Of a DNA stretch of 5,322 bases, positions 1-5,191 are shown piece by piece (the stretch's first letter is position 1; each line of letters opens with the position of its first letter). The stretch covers positions 1-5,322 of the forward strand of contig JAZLJR010000049.1 of the NCBI GenBank assembly GCA_045617925.1. The letters are read 5' to 3'. The notes beneath the pieces are model-generated. The model was given only the letters and a program-made list of their open reading frames with translations, ran no database searches and had not been told where the DNA came from. The position numbers and the translations under genes are program-made. The DNA comes from CALELF01 sp045617925. GTDB lineage: Bacteria; Synergistota; Synergistia; Synergistales; Synergistaceae.

Positions 1-2
1 GT

Positions 3-47
3 AGTGCAGTGAGCATTGTGTTAGACAGGTTTTTTGCAAAAAAATAG
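3..47 (+). CDS. C-terminal end of probable SPOUT RNA methyltransferase (TM1570-like), partial
   Basis: Frame 3 is open from the window edge to a TAG at 45-47 and encodes SAVSIVLDRFFAKK. From memory of the family, this resembles the C-terminal helix of TM1570-type SPOUT methyltransferases, which end in a pattern like (R)SAxxIxLDRLL. In Thermotoga the gene lies between trmD and rplS, and here the fragment stops 17 nt before rplS, so position and sequence agree. TrmD itself is the main alternative, since trmD often directly precedes rplS, but I do not recognise this ending as TrmD. Only 14 residues are visible, so the family call is tentative. That this is the end of a co-transcribed upstream gene is more likely. 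Confidence 0.5.
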   Translation, partial: SAVSIVLDRFFAKK

Positions 48-64
48 TAAAGGAGTAAATAAAA

Positions 65-424
65 ATGCAAGATCCAAGAATAGCACTTGTAGAAAAACAA
101 TATCACAAGCCAGCAGGCGAAATTCCAGAATTTCGTTCTGGAGACACTGTAAAGGTTCATGTCAAGGTTACAGAAGGTAATCGTGAGCGTATTCAGGTCT
201 TTGAGGGCGTTGTGATTGGCAGAATGCATGGTGGACTCCGTGAGAATTTTGTTGTTCGTAAGATTTCTTATGGTGTCGGTGTTGAGAGAATTTTCCCATT
301 GCATTGCCCATCAATCGCAAAAATTGAAGTGGTTCGCAAGGGTGCAGTTAGAAGAGCAAAGCTCTACTATCTCCGTTCAAGATCCGGCAAGGCTGCTCGT
401 ATCAAAGAACGTAGAGAGTTCTAA
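65..424 (+). CDS. rplS: 50S ribosomal protein L19
   Basis: This is a full-length L19 of 119 residues, the usual size. L19 sits at the 30S-50S interface of the ribosome. Family signatures are easy to read: the SH3-like core begins with F-x-S-GDTVKVHVKV (about residues 23-35), followed by EGNRERIQVFEGVVI (37-51), VRKISYGVGVERIFPLH (64-80) and the C-terminal block VRRAKLYYLRSRSGKAARIKER. The ATG is preceded by AAAGGAG at 49-55 with a 9-nt gap, so the start is secure. One small variation is HCPSI where most L19 proteins have HSP. The gene follows the putative methyltransferase by 17 nt and is probably the last gene of an rpsP/rimM/trmD-type operon. It ends at a strong hairpin terminator. Confidence 0.98.
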   Translation: MQDPRIALVEKQYHKPAGEIPEFRSGDTVKVHVKVTEGNRERIQVFEGVVIGRMHGGLRENFVVRKISYGVGVERIFPLHCPSIAKIEVVRKGAVRRAKLYYLRSRSGKAARIKERREF

Positions 425-441
425 TTTTATTAGACAAATTA

Positions 442-490
442 AAGAGCAGGCTAGTAGTTTTAATTCTACTAGCCTGCTCTTGTTTTTTGT
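442..490 (+). terminator. Rho-independent terminator after rplS, shared with the convergent gene
   Basis: Bases 442-457 pair perfectly with 466-481, giving a 16-bp stem with an 8-nt loop. The run TTTTTT at 483-488 follows. This is a strong terminator for the rplS operon. The LeuA-like gene ends at 492 on the other strand, so the same hairpin can act on its transcript. In that direction the stem is followed only by a short T-rich stretch, so it would be weaker. Confidence 0.93.
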
Positions 491-491
491 T

Positions 492-1898
492 TTATTGCTC
501 GCTATGAATTTTATTTAGTGCGCTAAGGTATGCAGAGATACTGCTTTCAATGATATCTGCAGAAAGGCCAAGTCCTGCGTATATACGTCCCTTGTTGCGA
601 AGTTTTACAATTGTTCTTCCCAGTGCTTCCTGTCCTTCTGTGACAGCTGCAACTTGAAAATCGTCCAGCTCATAGTGAAGGCCTATTGCTCGTTCCAGTG
701 CATTAAAGGCAGCATCTATTGGACCTGCCCCTATTGCGAGCCCTGTTCGTGTCTGCTCCTCAAAAATCACATGCACAGTAGCTGTGGTGGCAATTTTATC
801 TCCGCAGGTAATAACAAAACTATCCAAGGTATATGCTGGTGTAACTTGCATTGAAGATGTTGCAATAATTGCTTCAAGCTCCGTAGCAGTAACAGGCTTC
901 TTTTTTGCAAGAGGAGTGAAAGCCTTAAACACATTTACTATTGAATCGTCGGACAAATTGTAACCGAGTTTTTTCGTTGCCTCTTGCAGTTCCTTTATGG
1001 TTGTGGATTCGTCAAGTGCAGCAAACTGCAGGCTAGAATCCCGCAGATTGTTTTCCGGGACAAATGCCTGGTGTGATTTTTTTGCAGTTTCCTCATTGTA
1101 GTGTCCAAGAATTTGCCTTATGTTCGTAGAAAGTTCTGTAATGCTTGTTAATTTTAAATTTGCATTAAAGTCTTTAGTGGTTTTTATTAGTTTGGCGAAA
1201 GCGAAAAGGGTTGGAGCCTTCTGGTCAAGAAAAGAAGTGCAAACGCCATCCATTCCATTTTCTAGTGCTATAAAACTGTTTGCCAAGCCAAGTGACAAGA
1301 CGTCAGAAGAGCAGAAAAATAGTGTTAGACTATTTGGTATAATGCAGCTCTTTAAATTTTGTGTGTATTTTGCACATTCATGGGGAGTGAGGTAGGAGGC
1401 GTCATCGGAAATATTTATCCCCATTACACCGTGCTCAACGCAGAGGTCAATAAGAGTTTTTACAAAATCAAATTCTGTTCTTGTTGAGTCTAACAAAGAA
1501 ACATAAACAGGAGTCTTTGTTTTTGCAAAATCTATTGAAGCGGCCAATCTTTCCAGTAGAACTTTTGGCTTTGCATGGGCAAGATACTCCATTTGCACAG
1601 CACTTGTGGGAATTTCAAAACAAATTGCGTGTTGCTTTGCAGATTCAACTGCATGAATTGAACGGGCTATGTTTTCTTCTGTCAATTTGTCGGCTTCAAC
1701 GGGCACACAAAGGGTGGCATTCTCCACAACCTGTGACAAGGTGCGAAGAAACAAAGAATCCTTTTCCTGTTCTTTTATTGGCATAGTAACGATTGTGGAA
1801 ACGCCGGATTTATCCAACAGTTTGGCGATTTCCGCACCATCCTTAAACGAGCCACAAAAATTTCTTAACGTAAAATCTGTAACATAGATATGCTTCAT
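492..1898 (-). CDS. LeuA-like protein with degenerate catalytic domain and intact LeuA regulatory domain
   Basis: The 468-residue protein has the 2-isopropylmalate synthase domain order: TIM barrel (about 1-265), linker helices (about 300-345) and C-terminal LeuA dimer/regulatory domain (about 355-465). The last is well conserved, with GAGPIDAAFNALERAIG (390-406), ALGRTIVKLR and GLSADIIESSISAYLSALN. The linker segment LGYNLSDDSI also looks like LeuA. The barrel is not catalytic by sequence. The N-terminal signature DTTLRDGEQ reads D8-F-T-L-R-N-F-C-G, so the metal-binding Asp is Asn13. The paired metal ligands HxH align with C196-S-S198, and no HxH occurs anywhere in the protein. The GERAGN motif is also unrecognisable. 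The frame is uninterrupted, so this is not simple decay. A leucine-sensing or partner-regulating role is inference. Start: ATG with a weak GAGTG upstream. Isolated single gene with its own promoter; no leuB, leuC or leuD nearby. Confidence 0.85.
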   Translation of the reverse strand: MKHIYVTDFTLRNFCGSFKDGAEIAKLLDKSGVSTIVTMPIKEQEKDSLFLRTLSQVVENATLCVPVEADKLTEENIARSIHAVESAKQHAICFEIPTSAVQMEYLAHAKPKVLLERLAASIDFAKTKTPVYVSLLDSTRTEFDFVKTLIDLCVEHGVMGINISDDASYLTPHECAKYTQNLKSCIIPNSLTLFFCSSDVLSLGLANSFIALENGMDGVCTSFLDQKAPTLFAFAKLIKTTKDFNANLKLTSITELSTNIRQILGHYNEETAKKSHQAFVPENNLRDSSLQFAALDESTTIKELQEATKKLGYNLSDDSIVNVFKAFTPLAKKKPVTATELEAIIATSSMQVTPAYTLDSFVITCGDKIATTATVHVIFEEQTRTGLAIGAGPIDAAFNALERAIGLHYELDDFQVAAVTEGQEALGRTIVKLRNKGRIYAGLGLSADIIESSISAYLSALNKIHSEQ

Positions 1899-1936
1899 AT
1901 TAAATCACTCTTTTCAACACTTATAAATACGGTGTA

Positions 1937-1965
1937 ATAGTATCACACAAGAAAAACTTTTGCAA
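1937..1965 (-). promoter_or_regulatory. Probable sigma-70-type promoter for the LeuA-like gene
   Basis: On the minus strand, TTGCAA (1965-1960) is followed after 17 bp by TACTAT (1942-1937). TG lies one base before the -10 box, giving an extended -10. Transcription would start near 1930 and leave a leader of about 30 nt. I see no attenuator or T-box in that short leader. The -35 hexamer is the same as in the neighbouring tRNA promoter. Confidence 0.55.
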
Positions 1966-1987
1966 TAAAACCACTAATAAGATATGA

Positions 1988-2023
1988 AAAAAACAAAAAA
2001 ATGCACTGTTAAAAACAGTGCAT
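1988..2023 (-). terminator. Rho-independent terminator of tRNA-Asn
   Basis: The arms 2001-2010 and 2014-2023 are perfectly complementary (ATGCACTGTT / AACAGTGCAT), making a 10-bp stem with a 3-nt loop. Reading on the minus strand, a T-rich tract interrupted by a single G follows (2000 down to 1988). It lies 12 nt past the tRNA CCA end and insulates the LeuA-like gene from tRNA transcription. Confidence 0.9.
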
Positions 2024-2035
2024 CAATTTTTTAAA

Positions 2036-2111
2036 TGGCTCCTCGACGAGGACTCGAACCTCGAACCTAGTGATTAACAGTCACCCGCGCTGCCGATTGC
2101 GCCATCGAGGA
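2036..2111 (-). tRNA. tRNA-Asn (anticodon GUU)
   Basis: The 76-nt minus-strand sequence folds as a complete cloverleaf. The acceptor stem TCCTCGA/TCGAGGA has 7 pairs, the D stem is GCGC/GCGC with an 8-nt loop, and the anticodon stem is GGTGA/TCACT. The anticodon loop CTGTTAA places GTT at positions 34-36. The T arm is CGAGG-TTCGAGT-CCTCG. The discriminator base is G, as expected for Asn, and CCA is encoded. It reads AAC and AAU codons. It is a single tRNA gene with its own promoter and terminator. Confidence 0.98.
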
Positions 2112-2123
2112 ATGACAAGGCGT

Positions 2124-2151
2124 ATTATATCATTATATTTTTATTTTGCAA
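2124..2151 (-). promoter_or_regulatory. Promoter of tRNA-Asn
   Basis: The minus strand shows TTGCAA (2151-2146), a 16-bp spacer and a perfect TATAAT (2129-2124). The -10 box ends 12 bp before the tRNA 5' end, so the primary transcript would carry a leader of only about 5-7 nt. This fits a strongly expressed stable RNA gene. Confidence 0.8.
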
Positions 2152-2184
2152 GGGGTATAAAATAGATTTTTGAAAAAATTTTCT

Positions 2185-3099
2185 TTATTGTGCGATGTCT
2201 TTCAATATGTCACGGGTGGCAAGAAGCGCTTCAGTGTCTAGTTGTTCTTTTGTTTTGCCGTTTTCCTCTGATTGTTTTAATAAAAAGAGGGAGTCTTCAA
2301 TTTTTTTTGAAATGTCAGATTCCTTGAAAAGGTTGTCAAAGAATTCAACTTCTTTTTTGTCATTTATGTAGTTACGAAGATACGCAAATGTGAAAGCAAA
2401 CATGGATATGTAGCTTGTGCGCTCCTCAGTCGCGTTCCAAATTTCTATTAAAGAAGAAATTGTGAAGAACAAATCTGGCTCCAATTCATTAGAAATTTCT
2501 TGCCCATCTTGTAATTCTAAAATGCCAATTATATAAAGCGGAATACGTGGGTCAAGCGACACAGCGTCAAACAAAGCTTCGTCAACATCTTCTTTTGGTT
2601 CGTCAGTTTCTAGCATGGCAAGGACTTCGGCGTATGCTCCGGCAATGCTTTCTGCCTTATCCTCCATGAGGTAATCCAAAATTTCATTCCACATATTTAG
2701 CTGTGCCATTGCAGCATAAAGCAAAGCACGGCTGCTACAAAGGTTTTCCTCATCGTGGTGCGTCAAGGTGTGCCCCACGGTCAGAGCTTCCTCGCCCTCG
2801 CCCTTTTCCAAAAGTGCAAATCCGAGGTATAGGCTGATTGACATAAAGAGCATGGAGTCTCTGTCGCTATATGGGTCTTGGATATCTTTATCGTGAAGTA
2901 GCGAGTGTGTGGCTTCGTAAGCTTCGTAAAGCATATCAAGTCGTGCCAATTGCTCGTCGTGTTCAAGAAGTCCCCAACTGGCAAAAAGTCCATAAGGGTC
3001 TCTTGGATTTATTGCCAGCAGATTGTCCGCAATATCTGCAACTTCACTTTCACTTGAAACGTTGTCTAATCTTTCCAATAATTCTTCTCTTTCTGTCAT
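2185..3099 (-). CDS. Acidic helical-repeat (TPR-like) protein of unknown function
   Basis: I do not recognise a named family for this 304-residue protein. It is strongly acidic and almost entirely helix-forming, with no signal peptide or membrane segment, so it should be cytoplasmic. Short repeat-like units resemble TPR or similar alpha-solenoid helices: LLAINPRDPYGLFASWGLL (about 27-45), YLGFALLEKGEGEEALTVG (91-109), RALLYAAMAQLNMWNEILDY (124-143) and DEALFDAVSLDPRIPLYIIG (173-192). The NPRDP and LDPRIP turns are typical of spacing between such helices. Residues 210-304 form a less repetitive helical tail with charged stretches. A scaffold or protein-binding role is inference only. GGAGG lies 7 nt before the ATG, but both sit in a hairpin described separately. 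No terminator separates it from tRNA-Asn downstream, so read-through into the tRNA terminator is likely. No clear promoter is visible directly upstream. Confidence 0.85.
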   Translation of the reverse strand: MTEREELLERLDNVSSESEVADIADNLLAINPRDPYGLFASWGLLEHDEQLARLDMLYEAYEATHSLLHDKDIQDPYSDRDSMLFMSISLYLGFALLEKGEGEEALTVGHTLTHHDEENLCSSRALLYAAMAQLNMWNEILDYLMEDKAESIAGAYAEVLAMLETDEPKEDVDEALFDAVSLDPRIPLYIIGILELQDGQEISNELEPDLFFTISSLIEIWNATEERTSYISMFAFTFAYLRNYINDKKEVEFFDNLFKESDISKKIEDSLFLLKQSEENGKTKEQLDTEALLATRDILKDIAQ

Positions 3100-3125
3100 G
3101 GCTAATCCTCCAAAATATTAGCCAT
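3098..3125 (-). promoter_or_regulatory. Hairpin enclosing the ribosome-binding site and start codon of the 304-residue gene
   Basis: Bases 3098-3106 and 3117-3125 are perfectly complementary (ATGGCTAAT / ATTAGCCAT), giving a 9-bp stem with a 10-nt loop. In the minus-strand mRNA the loop contains GGAGG, and the A and U of the start AUG (3099, 3098) lie in the stem. A mini-ORF encoding MANILED starts at 3125 and stops at 3102, two bases before the real start. It has no good ribosome-binding site of its own. The pairing is seen in the sequence; a translational control function is inference. Confidence 0.5.
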
Positions 3126-3241
3126 AGAGAACATAAAGCTCATAAAGGCTCTAGCTACGCTAGAGCAAATATTATTTAGCGGACAAAGTCCGCCTTTATG
3201 TTAGGAATGACGAGAGTCATTCCCTTTATGTCCTTTATGGC
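3121..3241. repeat. Branched inverted-repeat element with three internal hairpins
   Basis: The element fills the gap between the cyclase gene and the 304-residue gene. Outer arms 3121-3138 and 3224-3241 are inverted repeats matching at 16 of 18 positions. Inner arms 3141-3148 and 3193-3200 match 8 of 8. Three perfect hairpins lie inside: 3148-3166 (8-bp stem, loop TAC), 3179-3193 (6-bp stem, loop AAA) and 3204-3223 (8-bp stem, loop GAGA). The heptamer CATAAAG appears five times, twice in one orientation (3132, 3141) and three times inverted (3194, 3224, 3233). No T-run follows any hairpin, so it is not an ordinary terminator. It could be a small dispersed repeat (MITE-like or REP-like), an mRNA-stabilising structure, or a structured leader of the 304-residue gene. 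No protein is encoded in it. Confidence 0.7.
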
Positions 3242-3254
3242 AAAAAAATTAAAA

Positions 3255-3890
3255 TTATAATATTGCTACAACTCTTGCTGGGCAGCCGTCTGAATCAGCC
3301 ACTAGCAACGGAAGTGCAGCAAGGCAAAATGGTTTGCCAGAGGGCAGTTTTTTCAAATTTATAAGGTTTTCTATTATAATCATTTTTGAACGAAAAAATG
3401 CCTTGTGATTCTTTAGCTCGCGTGACTTTATTGCATCTGGCGACATGGCGTCAAAACCTATACCTTTCAATGGCATGGAAGCCAAGAAGTTTGCGGCATC
3501 TTGTGAGAGGACAGGAGTTTCTGCATCTGCACCTTCTGTTTCCAATGTTTCCTCTGCTCCTGTGTAGAGCAAAAGAAAATCCGCATTAAAGATGTCTGCC
3601 TTTGTCAATTTTATATCAGAAATTTCTATTGTTTTCTTTGCAGAACTGACATCTGCCATAATTGCGGTGCCAAAAAATTGCTCTGGTGCGATGTTATCGA
3701 GTGCTGACCCTGCCTTGAAAAGGTGTGACGGAGAGTCTATGTGTGTGCCCGTGTGGGTTGTTATGGTGAGGCGTTTCATTTGGTAACCGTCATTATCAAA
3801 TTGCTTTATCTGTTCTATTTTTGGTGCTTCGTCCCCTGGAAAGACGGGAATTTCTGTTGTCAAGGGACGTGTTAGGTCAATTATATTCAT
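3255..3890 (-). CDS. Cyclase-family (kynurenine formamidase-like) metal-dependent hydrolase
   Basis: This 211-residue protein belongs to the Cyclase family (PF04199), which includes bacterial kynurenine formamidase KynB and other amide hydrolases. The N-terminus MNIIDLTRPL with FPGD (17-20) is typical. The metal motif HTGTHIDSPSH spans 46-56 and supplies His46, His50 and Asp52, with His56 alongside. The second half carries GIGFDAMSPD (143-152), then His162 and Glu174, 12 residues apart as in KynB, ending in IENLINL. All expected active-site residues are therefore present and it should be an active enzyme. The substrate cannot be read from the sequence, and no tryptophan or kynurenine gene is nearby, so I give no symbol. 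I chose the ATG at 3890, preceded by GGAG at 8 nt, over an in-frame TTG at 3923. It lies downstream of rpsR on the same strand, behind a terminator and with its own -10 box. Confidence 0.9.
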   Translation of the reverse strand: MNIIDLTRPLTTEIPVFPGDEAPKIEQIKQFDNDGYQMKRLTITTHTGTHIDSPSHLFKAGSALDNIAPEQFFGTAIMADVSSAKKTIEISDIKLTKADIFNADFLLLYTGAEETLETEGADAETPVLSQDAANFLASMPLKGIGFDAMSPDAIKSRELKNHKAFFRSKMIIIENLINLKKLPSGKPFCLAALPLLVADSDGCPARVVAIL

Positions 3891-3947
3891 GCTTACTGCT
3901 CCAATTTGTATGCTACGCCACAAGGTAGCGTCTGATTAACGAGCCTT

Positions 3948-3978
3948 ATTATAACATAAAAATAATAAAAAATAACAA
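3948..3978 (-). promoter_or_regulatory. Probable promoter of the cyclase gene
   Basis: A perfect TATAAT (3953-3948) lies on the minus strand, 57 bp before the cyclase ATG. The best -35 candidate is TTGTTA (3978-3973) with a long 19-bp spacer; GTTATT (3976-3971) gives 17 bp but a poorer match. The -35 region overlaps the T-tract of the rpsR terminator. Start of transcription would be near 3941, leaving a leader of about 50 nt. Confidence 0.5.
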
Positions 3979-4003
3979 AAGGCGTTCTCTCAAGAACGCC
4001 TTT
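3961..4003 (-). terminator. Rho-independent terminator of the rpsF-ssb-rpsR operon
   Basis: Arms 3978-3988 and 3993-4003 pair over 11 bp (core GGCGTTCT / AGAACGCC) around a 4-nt loop. A long T-rich tract follows on the minus strand (3977 down to 3961). The hairpin starts 13 nt after the rpsR stop codon and separates the ribosomal operon from the cyclase gene. Confidence 0.93.
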
Positions 4004-4016
4004 CAGAATTTCAAAT

Positions 4017-4280
4017 TTACTCAGTTGTGTATGGTAAAAGTGCAATTGTGCGAGCTTTTTTGATTGCACGTGTCAACATACGCTGATGTTTTGCGCAAGT
4101 GCCAGTCACGCGGCAAGGAACAATTTTGCCATGTTCTGTGATATATCTTTTGAGCTTCTCAATGTCCTTGTAGTCAATTTCTGTAACTTTGTCTGCACAA
4201 AAATGACAAACCTTTGGTTTGCGTTTATTGTTACGGCGGAATTTGCTGTTGGCGCCGTTGCGGTTAAATGTCTGTACCAT
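4017..4280 (-). CDS. rpsR: 30S ribosomal protein S18, zinc-ligand (C+) type
   Basis: S18 binds S6 on the platform of the small subunit. The 87 residues are the normal length and carry the family core IDYKD (35-39), GKIVP-R-VTGTCAKHQR (51-67) and AIKKARTIALLPY (72-84), after a basic N-terminus rich in Arg, Asn and Lys. It is the C+ form: CHFC (Cys25, Cys28) with Cys62 and His65 offers a complete set of zinc ligands, which many bacteria have lost. An additional Cys56 stands where most S18 proteins have Arg. GGAG 8 nt upstream sets the ATG start. It is the last gene of the operon, 51 nt after ssb. rplI does not follow. Confidence 0.97.
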   Translation of the reverse strand: MVQTFNRNGANSKFRRNNKRKPKVCHFCADKVTEIDYKDIEKLKRYITEHGKIVPCRVTGTCAKHQRMLTRAIKKARTIALLPYTTE

Positions 4281-4322
4281 TTGTAATCACTCCATTCTTT
4301 TAGGATAACGAAAGAGTTAGAC

Positions 4323-4344
4323 AATTCCACATTAAAATGGAATT
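4323..4344 (-). other. AT-rich hairpin over the ssb stop codon
   Basis: AATTCCA (4323-4329) and TGGAATT (4338-4344) form a 7-bp stem with an 8-nt loop that contains the ssb stop codon. The 5' arm in the mRNA encodes part of the conserved SSB tip. No T-run follows, so it is not a terminator. It could mark an mRNA processing or stability site between ssb and rpsR, or arise by chance in AT-rich sequence. Confidence 0.3.
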
Positions 4345-4889
4345 TCTACCTCACCTGTAGAAGCTGATGAGCCGTTAGTGTCTCCGTCTAATTGAGCAAA
4401 GTCAAGTGGAAAAGCATCGTCAAAACCGACTTCACCGCGAAGGCTACCAAAATCACCAGATTGCTGTGATTGAGGCTGCTGTTGTGGCTGAGCCCAAACA
4501 TTTGCTTCGTCTTGTGGTGTGTCAAAATTTTGATGCTGTGCTCCTTGTGTTGGTGTGCCGAGCAAAATTATATTTTCTGCAACGACTTCCGTAATCCACT
4601 TGTGAGCTCCTGTCTTTGGATCGTCAAAATCGCGGACAGAGAGACGTCCTTCAACCATTAGCTGTTTTCCTTTGGAAGTATATTTTTCCAAAACTTCAGC
4701 AAGATAAGTCCAAGCAACACAAGTGATAAAGTCTGCCTGTGAGCGGACTTCACCAGTATTCTTGTCTTTCCACTGTCTGCCGCAAGCAACGGTGAAACGA
4801 GCCACCTTCATTTTGCTTGGTGTATAGCTGACCAGTGGGTCTTTTGCCAACCTGCCAATTAAGATTACTTTGTTGTAATCACGAGCCAT
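4332..4889 (-). CDS. ssb: Single-stranded DNA-binding protein
   Basis: SSB coats single-stranded DNA during replication, repair and recombination and recruits partner proteins through its C-terminal tip. Residues 1-111 form the OB fold: MARDYNKVILIGRLAKDP, then RFTVACGRQW (31-40), ADFITCVAW (52-60), LAEVLEKYTSKGKQLMVEGRL (63-83) and TEVVAENIILL (100-110). Aromatic DNA-stacking candidates include Trp40, Trp60, Phe88 and Trp98. Residues 112-178 are a disordered linker with a Gln/Pro-rich stretch (QPQQQPQSQQ, 134-143). The protein ends in GEVEIPF, a complete partner-binding tip, though less acidic than the common DDDIPF. At 185 residues it is of normal size. The gap to rpsF is 9 nt, and AAGGTG overlapping the rpsF stop serves as ribosome-binding site, so translation is probably coupled. 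Confidence 0.98.
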   Translation of the reverse strand: MARDYNKVILIGRLAKDPLVSYTPSKMKVARFTVACGRQWKDKNTGEVRSQADFITCVAWTYLAEVLEKYTSKGKQLMVEGRLSVRDFDDPKTGAHKWITEVVAENIILLGTPTQGAQHQNFDTPQDEANVWAQPQQQPQSQQSGDFGSLRGEVGFDDAFPLDFAQLDGDTNGSSASTGEVEIPF

Positions 4890-4898
4890 GACGACACC

Positions 4899-5183
4899 TT
4901 ATTTCTCGTCAAGATTGACGGTCATTTCGCGCAACAGATAAGTTTTTAGAGAAAGGAGACGTTCCATCTCTTTTACCTGTGCTGGGTCGAGTTTAAACTT
5001 GTAGAGTGTGTAATAACCCTCTAGCTGTTTTTCAATCGGGTAAGCAAAAGCTTTTTTACCCCAAGGCTCGACGGAAAGCTCTTCCGCTCCTAAATTGCGC
5101 ACGACCTCTGCCACTTCTTGAGTTGTGGCTTCGTAATCTTCAATGTTTGCATTGAAAATTGTTACCATTTCGTATGATCGCAC
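4899..5183 (-). CDS. rpsF: 30S ribosomal protein S6
   Basis: S6 pairs with S18 on the 30S platform. The 94-residue product matches the usual short bacterial form: RSYEMVTIF at the start, EPWGKKAFAYPIEKQLEGYY in the middle and LLREMTVNLDEK at the end, with the GYYTLYKFKLDPAQVKEMER strand-helix pair typical of the ferredoxin-like fold. I place the start at the GTG at 5183. AGGGAGGTG precedes it with 8 nt between GGAGG and GTG, and the product then begins (M)RSYE as in other S6 proteins. The frame stays open up to an ATG at 5279, but that ATG lies between the -35 and -10 boxes of the promoter, upstream of the predicted transcription start, so it cannot be used. First gene of the rpsF-ssb-rpsR operon. 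Confidence 0.96.
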   Translation of the reverse strand: MRSYEMVTIFNANIEDYEATTQEVAEVVRNLGAEELSVEPWGKKAFAYPIEKQLEGYYTLYKFKLDPAQVKEMERLLSLKTYLLREMTVNLDEK

Positions 5184-5191
5184 GTTCTTCA

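Noticed and set aside
216..518. 100-residue plus-strand frame overlapping rplS and its terminator
   Set aside because: It runs through the L19 coding sequence in another frame and across the terminator hairpin, with no ribosome-binding site.
492..1898. Calling the LeuA-like gene a pseudogene
   Set aside because: The frame is continuous, with a promoter and a conserved C-terminal domain. The losses are specific substitutions in catalytic motifs, not frameshifts or stops.
2109..2116. The 8-mer GGAATGAC at the tRNA 5' end also occurs in the third hairpin of the palindrome (3204-3211)
   Set aside because: Eight bases of identity are expected by chance in a window of this size, and the surrounding bases differ.
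2155..2184. Possible terminator after the 304-residue gene
   Set aside because: Only a short A/T self-complementary stretch is present with no GC-containing stem; read-through to the tRNA terminator is more likely.
3121..3241. CRISPR array or transposase remnant
   Set aside because: There are no regular direct repeats with spacers, and no reading frame resembling a transposase. The symmetry is inverted and nested.
3255..3923. Cyclase start at the TTG at 3923
   Set aside because: The ATG at 3890 has GGAG at the right distance, and the protein then begins MNIIDLTRPL, as is typical of the family.
3912..3929. Small dyad GCTAC / GTAGC in the cyclase leader
   Set aside because: Only 5 bp with an 8-nt loop, and no overlap with the ribosome-binding site or a T-run; too weak to claim.
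4106..4330. 74-residue minus-strand reading frame overlapping rpsR, and the plus-strand frame at 4086-4286
   Set aside because: Both lie over the unmistakable rpsR frame, have no family resemblance and are shadows of it.
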